Positions 29,791-38,096 of a stretch of 64,000 bases of DNA are shown one piece after another (the first letter of the stretch is position 1; each line of letters starts with the position of its first letter). The translations under genes and the position numbers were made by a program. The DNA is taken from contig DAHVOW010000002.1 in assembly GCA_027318585.1 (NCBI GenBank), positions 1-64,000 on the forward strand, given 5' to 3'. The DNA is from Methanobacteriaceae archaeon (GTDB lineage: Archaea; Methanobacteriota; Methanobacteria; Methanobacteriales; Methanobacteriaceae). The notes under the pieces were generated by a model. It did not search any database and had not been told where the DNA came from. It saw only the letters and a list, made by a program, of their open reading frames with translations.

Positions 29791-31338
29791 ATGAATTATT
29801 ATCATGATTATAAAATGGAAAAAATCTTTGAAGCCCTGGAACAGCCAAAAACCATAGAAAACTTACAGCTTTCCGAATCTTTTGTAACTGATCTCTTTTT
29901 AAAGATCGTAGCTGGTTTTGGAACCGTGAAAACTAGCACCATTAATGAAATAACCGGTTTACACTGGGATATACTGGAAAAAATACTGCCTGAACTGGAA
30001 AAAAGTGGTCTTTGCGCTACTATAGGGGGAGGATTTTTATTTTCAAGCGTGGAATACAGCATAACTCCCAAAGGACGTGAAAAAGCACGGGGTATTAATG
30101 AAGATAATCCCTACATCGGTATGGCCCCAGTATCCTATGAAGACTACTACGAAATAATGGATGTGCAGATGAGGGGACGTTATCCCATCAAGATTCCAGG
30201 GGAAGTAGTGGATAATACCTTCAAAGATGTGGTTGGTATTGCCTACGCTAAAGAGTCCATCATAGAATCCTGCATTATAGGTAAGGGTATCTTTGTTTAC
30301 GGCCCCCCCGGTACCGGTAAGACATTTGTGGTCAGCAAAATGCCGGACTTATTACCGCCACTGATAATTCCAAAATTTATAGAATTCGGGGGACGGATAA
30401 TACAGATCTATGACTCCAGTTTCCACAAAAAGTGTGATGAACAACCTGATGATCCTCGATGGGTTAAAATATATGCCCCATTCGTTCTTACCGGGGCAGA
30501 ATTAAGTCTAAATAAACTGGAGACTAACTACAATCCTAATAAAGGAGTATATGAAACTTCTCCTATTATTAAGGCTAATGGTGGAATTTTACTAATTGAC
30601 GACTTGGGAAGGCAGAGAGATGACCACGAACTAATTCTTAACCGTCTTATTGTTCCTATGGAAAACAACAAAGACCTGATCTATGTGAGGGGTATACCAG
30701 TAGTGGTACATTCCCACTTTATCCCAGCATTCTCCACCAACCTAGACATCAGCATCATGGATGAAGCCCACCTCCGTCGAGCTCCCCTACATATCTTCCT
30801 TAAAAATCCAGATGTGGAGGAAGTAAAAGAGGTTTTCCGTCGAAATCTAGAACAACTCCAGGAAGACTATGAAAAGGATGTTCTAAACCGATTCAGCAAG
30901 GTCTATGAAAAACTTAATGTCGGTGGTGAAGGTCTGGAACCCAGCTTTGCCCACGCCCGTGATGTGGCCCAGATATGCCAAGCAGTGCGGATTAATAAGG
31001 ATAAAAACATTATAGACATTGAAGTCCTGGAAGAGGCACTTGAAAAGCATGTGCTCATCGTACTGCAAAGAATGAAAATAGATATAAGTCAAATCGCCAA
31101 AAAAACCCGATCCTTCCGGATAAAAACACCAGATATAGAAGAGGCTACACAGGCATTATCCGACTTCGGATCCATAGTAATCTCCAATGAGAAAAATTCA
31201 TTGATTGCTGACTTGGAAGAAAATATCACTCCGGTGGTACTGGTAGATTATTTGACGAAAAGGGGCATTCATGTTAAGAAAATCGAAGTTATTGCTGAGT
31301 CAGATAAAGAACTTCGAAGAACCATACTGGGATGGTAG
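29791..31338 (+). CDS. AAA ATPase with N-terminal winged helix
   Basis: A 515-aa ATPase. Residues 25-95 form a winged-helix domain (VKTSTINEITGLHWDILEKIL). Walker A is GPPGTGKT at 171-178; Walker B is ILLIDDLG with Asp270-Asp271, followed by RQRDDHELILNRLIVPME; a sensor/arginine region FSTNLDISIMDEAHLRRAP follows. The layout resembles a widespread bacterial AAA ATPase often found beside Tad/Flp pilus genes; that link comes from memory and no pilin is seen here. It may act in assembly of surface structures with the sortase gene downstream. ATG 29791 follows AGGTGG. Confidence 0.85.
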   Translation: MNYYHDYKMEKIFEALEQPKTIENLQLSESFVTDLFLKIVAGFGTVKTSTINEITGLHWDILEKILPELEKSGLCATIGGGFLFSSVEYSITPKGREKARGINEDNPYIGMAPVSYEDYYEIMDVQMRGRYPIKIPGEVVDNTFKDVVGIAYAKESIIESCIIGKGIFVYGPPGTGKTFVVSKMPDLLPPLIIPKFIEFGGRIIQIYDSSFHKKCDEQPDDPRWVKIYAPFVLTGAELSLNKLETNYNPNKGVYETSPIIKANGGILLIDDLGRQRDDHELILNRLIVPMENNKDLIYVRGIPVVVHSHFIPAFSTNLDISIMDEAHLRRAPLHIFLKNPDVEEVKEVFRRNLEQLQEDYEKDVLNRFSKVYEKLNVGGEGLEPSFAHARDVAQICQAVRINKDKNIIDIEVLEEALEKHVLIVLQRMKIDISQIAKKTRSFRIKTPDIEEATQALSDFGSIVISNEKNSLIADLEENITPVVLVDYLTKRGIHVKKIEVIAESDKELRRTILGW

Positions 31339-31407
31339 TTTAATTTTTATTAGTTTATTTAAATCGATTTTAATTAAGAATGGGATGCTACCCGTTACGG
31401 TGATTTT

Positions 31408-32364
31408 TTGAAACACCATTATGTCGAATTAGTGGCTATACTACTTGGTGTAGCTATTTTGATGGTATCTTTGTCTTCTGGGAGTGCAGGTATTGAAAAA
31501 AGCCATTTTAATAATGGAGAAGTTTCTTTTGACTATCCCTCCCATTGGCAGCGAATAAACCATTCTGATTCTAAACTGGTTACCTTTGAAGATCTTAATT
31601 CTGGATTTAAATTAGGGGTAAATAGAGAAGTAGCTCCGCAAGGATGGGTTAAACCAAAAAATTTCATCAATAACCTATCCGAATCTGGTGAATATAAATT
31701 AAAATTAGTAAAACAGGAAAAGATAATGGTAAATGGAACTTCCGTTTATGAGAATACCTATCAATTGGAATCTGATCAGAATATTAGCCAGATCAGGGAA
31801 GTTTGGCTGGAAAAAAATAACGCAATATACAGCATTATATTTTCTGATCCTCCTGTAGCTAAGAAAGATTTTCTAGAAAATCTGATAAACACCAATCAGC
31901 AGGGGATAGATATGGTGCTGGAGAGCTTTGCTGTATCTGATTCCCAACTAACGGACGATGGGGTATGGGGAGAAATTTCATTTCCTTCCCAGGGAATCAG
32001 TTGGAAAATTCGTTCAGATACTGTGAATGAGTATAATTCAGTTTACCATTATCCTGAAAGTTCTTATACCGGTTTTAATGGAACGGTAGGATTACTTGGC
32101 CATCACACCTTATATTCTGCTCCCTTCGCCAATATCCACTTATTAGAAATAGGTGTACCCGTAGTAATAAAGGATTACTTAACCCAGAAAACATATACCT
32201 ATGAGGTGACTTCCGTAGGTGATATTAAATGGGACTACAAAAATAATCCCATAGACTTCCCATTGGGCAGCCCAGAATTAACTCTGGTTACCTGTTGGCC
32301 CCCCGGAACTGACCAGGGAGCTTTTATGGTTCACGCCCGTCTTAAATCCATTGAAATGCTTTAG
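31408..32364 (+). CDS. Exported PsbP-like/sortase fusion protein
   Basis: A 318-aa exported cysteine transpeptidase candidate. A signal anchor spans 8-26. Residues 33-175 look like a PsbP/DUF1795-like domain (VSFDYPSHWQRINHS, LVTFEDLNSGFKLGVN). Residues 190-318 form a sortase domain: LLGHHTLY with His232/His233, TLVTCWPPG with Cys296, and HARL with Arg311, the His-Cys-Arg triad in the right order. It would attach proteins to the pseudomurein wall or to each other. The TTG start follows GGTGAT by 3 nt. Neighbours are an AAA ATPase and a tiny membrane protein. No obvious substrate with a sorting signal is in the window. Confidence 0.88.
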   Translation: MKHHYVELVAILLGVAILMVSLSSGSAGIEKSHFNNGEVSFDYPSHWQRINHSDSKLVTFEDLNSGFKLGVNREVAPQGWVKPKNFINNLSESGEYKLKLVKQEKIMVNGTSVYENTYQLESDQNISQIREVWLEKNNAIYSIIFSDPPVAKKDFLENLINTNQQGIDMVLESFAVSDSQLTDDGVWGEISFPSQGISWKIRSDTVNEYNSVYHYPESSYTGFNGTVGLLGHHTLYSAPFANIHLLEIGVPVVIKDYLTQKTYTYEVTSVGDIKWDYKNNPIDFPLGSPELTLVTCWPPGTDQGAFMVHARLKSIEML

Positions 32365-32427
32365 AAATAGATTTAAATATTCTAAATATTTTAAATGATT
32401 ATATGATACTGAATATGAGGTGATATC

Positions 32428-32625
32428 ATGGCAGATTCAACTGTAATTGCTGGTTCATTAATTTACTCACATATAATACCTCCCTTAATGGGTTTTATTG
32501 GAATTATACTCATCTGTAGTGGGATAATGGATAGAAAAACTAAATATACCCTAGCTGGAGTGGCTTTATTTATGTTAGCCGGATTGTTACCTTTCCTTAT
32601 TCTACCTCTAATATTAGGGACCTAA
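32428..32625 (+). CDS. Tiny two-helix membrane protein
   Basis: A 65-residue protein that is nearly all membrane: helix 1 at about 12-32 and helix 2 at about 38-62 with a short charged loop (DRKTK). GAGGTGAT with 3 nt spacing precedes the ATG, a strong signal for a real gene. No family recognised. It follows the sortase gene by 63 bp and could be a partner of it. Confidence 0.75.
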   Translation: MADSTVIAGSLIYSHIIPPLMGFIGIILICSGIMDRKTKYTLAGVALFMLAGLLPFLILPLILGT

Positions 32626-32699
32626 TTAAGGACCTAGATAAACTTAGTGGTTGAAGATTAAATTGAATATTTAAAAAAATATCTTATTCTAACCGAAGG

Positions 32700-33560
32700 T
32701 CAGATAAGCTTCAAAGGACCTTGTTCTTCCAGTTTTAAAGATGCTATTTGGGATGCGAAAATTCCACACCTTTCCGGGTCAGATGAATCTAGTCTTTTAA
32801 TTGCATAGGCAGCCATGTAACTATCACCAAGACCAGTTGGATCCACTGTTTTATGAGGGGGAACAGCAGGAATTCTATGGACTTTGCCCAGCCTACTTGA
32901 ATAGATTAGTGATCCCCTATCTCCAAGAGTAATGATTACCTCTTCTGGACCATGTGCTGCCAGTTTTTGGGCGATGATCTCCAGTTCAGAGTAGCCAATA
33001 CCCAGGACCATTCTTGCCTCTAACTCATCCATGAAAATGATCTTTAAGAGGGGAAGGAATTTATGATAATATTTCCAGGGCCTTAAAACTACTTCAAAAT
33101 TCTCCAAATACCTCATATAACCCTGAATACCCATGTAGATAGGTATTTCTGTTTGATAAAGATATTCAAGAGTTTCAAGTGGAATATCCCCTGGTGATAG
33201 GGGAGAAACTAGAAAAGCATCGAAACTGGTGAGATCCAAACCATTCAAATCATCTATTCTAAGGGGATTGCAAGGTAATTTTGCTCTTTGCTTTCTTTGG
33301 TTAGGGTCCTGAGAGGGATAGTAATTCTCGAAAGTAACAGTTTCTTCTCTTAAAGATGCCATGACATTTATTGATGATGGGAAAGAATCAAGAAGGTCCT
33401 GATCTTCTTCACCAACGGTTACTAATGCGGTGGCATCCACTCCTAGGGCATCCATTACACCGGCATGATAGTATACCGGACCTCCAGTAGATTTATAGGT
33501 GTATCCCTGCCTGATGATGGTGTCCCGGGTGACAGGGCCCATAAGCAAAAACCTAGTCAT
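32700..33560 (-). CDS. PfkB/ribokinase family sugar kinase
   Basis: A 286-aa small-molecule kinase. The C-terminal signature DPTGLGDSYMAAYA holds the catalytic Asp and anion hole (GLGD in place of GAGD). The N-terminal GGPVYYHAGVMDALG is the usual substrate-side Gly motif. The substrate (sugar, nucleoside or other alcohol) cannot be read from sequence. It is 38 bp downstream of the HisA-like gene in the same operon, so the two may act in one pathway. Confidence 0.88.
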   Translation of the reverse strand: MTRFLLMGPVTRDTIIRQGYTYKSTGGPVYYHAGVMDALGVDATALVTVGEEDQDLLDSFPSSINVMASLREETVTFENYYPSQDPNQRKQRAKLPCNPLRIDDLNGLDLTSFDAFLVSPLSPGDIPLETLEYLYQTEIPIYMGIQGYMRYLENFEVVLRPWKYYHKFLPLLKIIFMDELEARMVLGIGYSELEIIAQKLAAHGPEEVIITLGDRGSLIYSSRLGKVHRIPAVPPHKTVDPTGLGDSYMAAYAIKRLDSSDPERCGIFASQIASLKLEEQGPLKLI

Positions 33561-33598
33561 TTTAACCTCATTTCAACATAGATACTAATAATTATATT

Positions 33599-34300
33599 TT
33601 AAACGATTGAATCAAGTTTTATTTTTCCGTTATGGAGGGCAGAACCAACTAATACTTTATTCACTCCCAAATCATAAAGACTTGCCAGTTCCTCTCCTTT
33701 AAGACCCCCACCTACTATCAAAGAGGTTTTAAGTTTATTGAACTTCAGGATTAACTCCTCGTTAATACCGGTAAATGTTCCTACACGGGATATATCCAAT
33801 AATATTATTTCTCTAGGTTGAAATTTGTTTATCCAGTCAAATAAGTCCTCAAATCCCAGGAAACTGGTTTTACTCAGGACTTTTCCATCTTTTACATCCA
33901 CACTTAAAATAAGTCTGTTTGGATCCAGCTTCTGGAAGATCTGACTAAGATCCTGGAGGTTTTTCAGTGTTTCAGTGCCCACAATAACCTTCTGAGCATA
34001 GTTAAGAGCTTTCGTCACGGTATTAAGATCATTAGCTCCACAGTCCAGCATAACCGGGAGAAAATGATTTATTTCTGCCACTAATTCCAGATTAGAACCA
34101 TAATTCCCAATAGAGTCCAAATCAGCAATGTATACGTGGTTAAAACCATGATCGCGGAATTTGTGGGCAATTTCAACTGGATCAGCCGATTTATGAAAAA
34201 TAGTTTTAAGCGCTTGGTAAGTTTCTCTTTTCCCAGATTTACCTGAAACTGCTATTTTATCCTTTAAATCCAGTACTGGTATAATCATTGTACCATCCAT
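33599..34300 (-). CDS. HisA/HisF-related TIM-barrel protein
   Basis: About 233 aa with a HisA-like (beta/alpha)8 barrel. MIIPVLDLKDKIAVSGKSGKR replaces the usual HisA N-terminus, Asp near residue 10 is the HisA catalytic position, and IVGGGLKGEELASL plus KVLVGSALHNGKI form the phosphate-binding loops at the C-terminus. It belongs to the methanogen group described as hisA/hisF-related; true HisA is expected elsewhere. The start is uncertain: TTG 34309, ATG 34300 or ATG 34288 are possible. It heads an operon with the PfkB kinase. Confidence 0.85.
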   Translation of the reverse strand: MDGTMIIPVLDLKDKIAVSGKSGKRETYQALKTIFHKSADPVEIAHKFRDHGFNHVYIADLDSIGNYGSNLELVAEINHFLPVMLDCGANDLNTVTKALNYAQKVIVGTETLKNLQDLSQIFQKLDPNRLILSVDVKDGKVLSKTSFLGFEDLFDWINKFQPREIILLDISRVGTFTGINEELILKFNKLKTSLIVGGGLKGEELASLYDLGVNKVLVGSALHNGKIKLDSIV

Positions 34301-34385
34301 TTTAATCAATAATAATCCTTTGGCAAAAGACAGATAAAGATTTGTAGAAGATTAATTATATAGTTTTATTAAGAGCTTTAATATA

Positions 34386-34457
34386 TTTATATAAGGTAAA
34401 GGCCATAGAATAGGAATAGTTATAACAAATATTCATATAGGTATACAGTTGAATACC
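34386..34457 (+). promoter_or_regulatory. glnA promoter and candidate nitrogen operator
   Basis: TTTATATAAG at 34386-34395 is a good TATA box for glnA. Further downstream, GGTAT at 34440-34444 and ATACC at 34453-34457 form a perfect inverted repeat with an 8-nt spacer, about 20 nt upstream of the glnA ATG and probably inside the leader. Archaeal NrpR binds GGTA/TACC or GGAA/TTCC palindromes near glnA, but with shorter spacing, so this is only a candidate. Confidence 0.45.
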
Positions 34458-34476
34458 AGATTAGAGTAATGGTGTT

Positions 34477-35805
34477 ATGATGATTAGTAAGAATGAAATA
34501 ATGGAAACTGTTCAGGAAAATGATGTGGAGTTCATCAGACTTTGGTTTACCGATCTTAACGGTATACTGAAAAGCTTTGCCATAACCAACGATGAACTTG
34601 AAAACGCCCTAGAACGGGGCATGGGCTTTGATGGATCCAGCATTACCGGCTTTCAGGATATAGAAGAGTCAGACATGATAGCCATGCCCGACCTAAACAC
34701 CTTCTCTATTTTGCCATGGAGGCCCAGAGAAAAGGCTGTGGGCCGTATGATATGTGATGTACTGCAGCCAGGCGGTGATCCATACGAAGGAGACCCCAGA
34801 TATGTCTTAAAAAGAGCCCTGGCCCGTATGGAGAAGATGGGATTTGATCACTTTTATGTAGGTCCTGAACTAGAGTATTTCTACTTCAAATCACCCGAAA
34901 GACCAGAACCACTGGATCATGGGGGTTACTTTGACCTAACTCCCCGGGACTTGGCTTCTGATCTACGTAGAGATACCGTACTGGCCCTTAAAAATCTGGG
35001 CATAAATGTGGAATACTCCCACCACGAGGCCGCTGTCTCCCAGCACGAGATAGATATGCGCTACGATGATGCCCTGAAAATGGCTGATAACATGGTAACC
35101 TACCGGTTGGCGGTGAAGGAAATAGCCAGCAACCACGGCGTATATGCCACCTTCATGCCTAAACCCATCTTTGGTGAATACGGATCAGGCATGCACACCC
35201 ATCAGTCGCTTTTTAAGGGAGATAAAAATGTTTTCTTCGATTCCAACGATCCGTTCCATCTTTCTGAATATGCTAAGTCTTACTTGGGTGGAGTTCTTAA
35301 ATACTCCAAAGAAATGGTATCTATTCTAGCTCCGTGGGTGAATTCCTATAAAAGACTGGTTCCTGGTTACGAAGCTCCGGTCTACGTAGCCTGGTCACGA
35401 AACAATCGCTCGGCCCTCATCAGAGTTCCACAGTACCAACCCGGCCGGGAGTATGCAACACGAATCGAAGTTCGATGCCCAGATCCATCGGGAAATCCCT
35501 ACCTGCAGTTGGCAGTAATGCTCATGGCTGGTTTGAAAGGAATAGAGGAGGAATGTCCTCTGCCGGATCCAATGGAGCTGAATCTTTACGAACTCAATGA
35601 TGAAGAAAGAATAAAAAAGGGGATAGACATCCTACCATCCAGTCTAGAAGAGGCCATAAGGTATGCTGAAGAGTCAGACTTAGTGGAGGAAACTCTGGGC
35701 CCTCATTCGTTCCGAAGATTTATAACCCTTAAAAAATTGGAATGTGAAGAGTATAATCGTCAGGTAACAGATTACGAAATAAAAAAGTATTATCCCATAC
35801 TTTAA
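34477..35805 (+). CDS. glnA: Glutamine synthetase, type I
   Basis: Makes glutamine from glutamate, ammonia and ATP; the main ammonia assimilation enzyme. It has 442 aa, the length of the GSI-alpha group. The motifs are MGFDGSSITGF, GPELEYFYF, the NHxGVYATFMPKP block, GSGMHTHQSL, and the NRSALIRVP plus TRIEVRCPDP ATP-site segments. It ends KYYPIL. The segment NLYELNDEE occupies the place of the bacterial adenylylation loop. It is monocistronic, with its own promoter and a T-rich terminator. Confidence 0.98.
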   Translation: MMISKNEIMETVQENDVEFIRLWFTDLNGILKSFAITNDELENALERGMGFDGSSITGFQDIEESDMIAMPDLNTFSILPWRPREKAVGRMICDVLQPGGDPYEGDPRYVLKRALARMEKMGFDHFYVGPELEYFYFKSPERPEPLDHGGYFDLTPRDLASDLRRDTVLALKNLGINVEYSHHEAAVSQHEIDMRYDDALKMADNMVTYRLAVKEIASNHGVYATFMPKPIFGEYGSGMHTHQSLFKGDKNVFFDSNDPFHLSEYAKSYLGGVLKYSKEMVSILAPWVNSYKRLVPGYEAPVYVAWSRNNRSALIRVPQYQPGREYATRIEVRCPDPSGNPYLQLAVMLMAGLKGIEEECPLPDPMELNLYELNDEERIKKGIDILPSSLEEAIRYAEESDLVEETLGPHSFRRFITLKKLECEEYNRQVTDYEIKKYYPIL

Positions 35806-36191
35806 TTAAAAAAACCAAAATTTCTATTTTTTTCTATTATTTTTTTCTATTTATTTTTAAAACCCCTAATATGGAAGTAGGACCAATGGCCAGGACCCAC
35901 TTCCAGAAGGAGGGTTATTAGATTTTCAATAGAATATTTTTAATAGGCTTATCATTAATACGTTTGAGCTTAAGTATTTTTTAGATGCACTGAATCAATA
36001 TGAAGGGATATATGGCCCAAAAAGGGACCACATTCCCGGGATTTGTCATGGTGTCTGACAAAATTAGTTGTATCTAACCTTTATAAATACTTTTTCATGA
36101 ATATGTATTACCTATTTCCTAAAATAGACGACATTCTTATTACATGAAATCCATTACCATCTTCAAAAACAAAAAAATCCTAATAAAAATC
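35806..36191. other. Intergenic region between glnA and DUF3194 with structured elements
   Basis: A 386-bp convergent gap without a clear gene. It holds: T-rich runs at about 35820-35858 (glnA terminator); a 13-bp-arm imperfect hairpin at 35872-35905 (TGGAAGT pairs with ACTTCCA plus inner GG/CC and CC/GG pairs, loop AATGGCCA); a perfect 7-bp inverted repeat TTTGTCA-N7-TGACAAA at 36042-36062; and a TATA-like TTTATAAATA near 36080. A small RNA is possible but not shown. Confidence 0.4.
35820..35858 (+). terminator. T-rich terminator of glnA
   Basis: Four consecutive runs of 5-8 T separated by CTA start 15 bp after the glnA stop. Archaeal RNA polymerase stops at such T-runs without a hairpin. 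Confidence 0.65.
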
Positions 36192-36455
36192 CTAATCTTC
36201 CATAAACTTATCAATTACTAACAGAGCCTGTTTAGCTGCTTCATCAGCGATTTTTTCAGGGTTAGCATGTGATAGTTCATCTAAAAAGAGTTCCACTGTT
36301 ACATCCGCATCCAAACCATCGTTGAAGGTAAGTTCCACATTTATATCCATATCAATCAATTCTTTCTTGGATAGTTTGGAAAGAATGTGATCCTGGGCGG
36401 CCTGAGCCGCCACAGTGGAAAGTTCATCCAGTTCAGTTTCAGAAAGTTTCCTCAA
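36192..36455 (-). CDS. DUF3194 family protein
   Basis: An 87-aa conserved archaeal protein, with an acidic, helix-rich sequence ([44 protein letters not shown]). Its function is unknown to me. It overlaps the prefoldin beta gene by 4 bp and is the last gene of the exosome superoperon, a position that is itself conserved in archaea. The product may help protein folding or ribosome assembly, by context only. Confidence 0.88.
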   Translation of the reverse strand: MRKLSETELDELSTVAAQAAQDHILSKLSKKELIDMDINVELTFNDGLDADVTVELFLDELSHANPEKIADEAAKQALLVIDKFMED

Positions 36456-36817
36456 TTACCCATCCCCGGTTGCATCCCGGTGGTTTGCATGGCTTCCTGT
36501 ATGGATTCCTGCATTTCCTGCAGTTTTTTCATGACCCTCTCTTCCTGACGCTTAATGGTCTTCTCTCTAAGCTGGAGTGTTTCCAGTTTTTCCTCTAGTT
36601 CCCCGGTTAAAGAAACCTTTTCGACCTTTATAAGAAGGTTACCAGCAGTTTTGTAAACATCCGCATCATCTTCTGCTTTTTTTAATTCTTCCAAAGCCTT
36701 TTCTGCCTCGCGGGTTTGTAAATCAACGTTTTGTTTCTGCATGGATATGGCCTGGGCCTGTTGCTGCATTTGCTGGAACTGGGCCAGTTGATGCTGAATA
36801 TTTTGGGGTATCTCCAT
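36452..36817 (-). CDS. pfdB: Prefoldin subunit beta
   Basis: One of two subunits of the hexameric jellyfish-shaped chaperone that hands unfolded proteins to the thermosome. The 121-aa protein has two long coiled-coil helices ([18 protein letters not shown] and [19 protein letters not shown]) around a beta hairpin. Start 36817 follows GAGGTGAA with 4 nt; an in-frame start at 36877 adds 20 non-conserved residues. It is the penultimate gene of the superoperon. Confidence 0.95.
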   Translation of the reverse strand: MEIPQNIQHQLAQFQQMQQQAQAISMQKQNVDLQTREAEKALEELKKAEDDADVYKTAGNLLIKVEKVSLTGELEEKLETLQLREKTIKRQEERVMKKLQEMQESIQEAMQTTGMQPGMGN

Positions 36818-36898
36818 TTTATTCACCTCAATGTTTCTTGTTAGTGCTCTATTAATGTTTTTAAGTCTATTTATCAACTAATCCTATTATCAATCACA

Positions 36899-37156
36899 TT
36901 AGTTTAACTTTAATAACTGGCAGGATAAATTTATCCACCTTAAATAAGAGTTAACGGATGCTCTTAATGAGGTGGAATCTCTAGCCTGCACTTCCAGGGT
37001 GACGGTTTTATCCTTGATTTTCACCCAACTCGTGGTTCGAGAGGAGTTTGAAGATTTTATTTCCGGTTTCAAGGCTCCATATAGTATTTCAGCCTCTTTC
37101 TTGGTATCTAGTTCAACTTCAAGTTGTATATCAACTCCCTGAAGAATCACTCCCAT
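36899..37156 (-). CDS. KEOPS complex subunit Pcc1
   Basis: The dimerising subunit of the KEOPS complex, which makes the t6A modification of tRNA position 37. The 85-aa protein shows the Pcc1 pattern: a beta strand (VDIQLEVELDTKKEAEILYGAL), SSRTTSWVKI, then TLEVQARDSTSLRASVNSYLRWI. The gene overlaps the Brix gene by 10 bp. Location in the exosome superoperon is typical. Confidence 0.92.
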   Translation of the reverse strand: MGVILQGVDIQLEVELDTKKEAEILYGALKPEIKSSNSSRTTSWVKIKDKTVTLEVQARDSTSLRASVNSYLRWINLSCQLLKLN

Positions 37157-37638
37157 ACCACTCCTTTCCAGTCTTTTAGATAAATTCTGGGCCGGACTAA
37201 CTTTCCTTGGTTATCGTAAAACTCCATGACCGTCCTTGAGCCTGCCTCAGTTTTTTTCACCCAGATTAGATCGGAATTTTCATGGTTGGCTAACCTAATC
37301 TTGAGGAAGTCACTCAGAAAGTCTTCGAGTTCTGGTTCGTCACAACGGAGAGTTAAATTTTTGGTTTGAATCTTCCCCAAAGGTTGAGAAAGGTCCGTAC
37401 TGATTAAAATATACGCTTCTGGCCCCTCATTGCCCGTGAAAAACTCCAGACGACTGGGGTTGCCATTTCTCTCCGAAATAACCATCACATAATCAAGGCC
37501 AAGTTCTTTAGCCTTCAAGAAAACTTCGCGTAGGCTCATTTTTCCCCGATTAAGATATCGGGATGGTAAAACCCTTTCCAAGGTACGACCAAAGCTCCTA
37601 GTTCGTTGTGATGGTTTCCGGGAGGTGGTTATTAACAT
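37147..37638 (-). CDS. Brix-domain ribosome biogenesis protein (Imp4-like)
   Basis: A 163-aa archaeal Brix/IMP4 protein expected to bind rRNA during ribosome assembly. The N-terminal LITTSRKPSQRTRSFGRTLERVL is the characteristic start of the family; the remainder forms the alternating beta/alpha anticodon-binding-like fold. It starts 6 bp after rpoP and overlaps pcc1. Confidence 0.92.
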   Translation of the reverse strand: MLITTSRKPSQRTRSFGRTLERVLPSRYLNRGKMSLREVFLKAKELGLDYVMVISERNGNPSRLEFFTGNEGPEAYILISTDLSQPLGKIQTKNLTLRCDEPELEDFLSDFLKIRLANHENSDLIWVKKTEAGSRTVMEFYDNQGKLVRPRIYLKDWKGVVWE

Positions 37639-37644
37639 GCCAAT

Positions 37645-37776
37645 TTATCGGGCCTTAACAGACCTTCGAACCGGAGGTATTTCTTTGAAAAGTATTCTAT
37701 AACGGCAACTGGGACACTTCGATTCTGTGTATCCCTTTACATCTACCAGAGTACCGCACTTTGAGCATTTATACAA
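37645..37776 (-). CDS. rpoP: DNA-directed RNA polymerase subunit P (Rpb12 homologue)
   Basis: A 43-residue zinc-ribbon subunit of archaeal RNA polymerase. The translation [16 protein letters not shown] carries the first Cys pair (Cys4, Cys7), CPSC carries the second (Cys21, Cys24), and [11 protein letters not shown] is the conserved C-terminal part that packs on Rpb3/Rpb10-like subunits. The start is TTG at 37776, directly after the L37Ae stop, with GGAGG 7 nt upstream inside the L37Ae gene. It is too short for most ORF callers. Confidence 0.93.
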   Translation of the reverse strand: MYKCSKCGTLVDVKGYTESKCPSCRYRILFKEIPPVRRSVKAR

Positions 37777-38046
37777 CTATAATCCTCCAACTATCCGTTT
37801 TATGTTACGAGCAGCGGTTTTACCCACTGGTGTGGAGGGCATGTAGGCTCCACCAGTAAAGACCGTATTGCACTTTTTGCACTTCCAGATTCCTCGAGAA
37901 ACCCTCTTCACAGCGGGTCGATCACATTGAGGGCAGATGTGCTTCTTCTTCATATTTTCTTCAATGGTCCTAACGGTTTTCTTTGCTTTCCTACCATAAC
38001 GAGGACCGAATCTGCCGGTTATACCGACTTTCTTGGTTCTTGCCAT
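37777..38046 (-). CDS. rpl37ae: 50S ribosomal protein L37Ae
   Basis: A zinc-ribbon ribosomal protein, 89 aa. It begins [19 protein letters not shown] and carries CPQC and CKKC for zinc, ending KRIVGGL. The ATG at 38046 follows AAGGTGAT by 4 nt. The stop is immediately followed by the rpoP start, giving tight coupling. Confidence 0.97.
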   Translation of the reverse strand: MARTKKVGITGRFGPRYGRKAKKTVRTIEENMKKKHICPQCDRPAVKRVSRGIWKCKKCNTVFTGGAYMPSTPVGKTAARNIKRIVGGL

Positions 38047-38096
38047 AAATATCACCTTGATTTTAGATTTAACTGTTTAAATAGTATTTCATTTTT

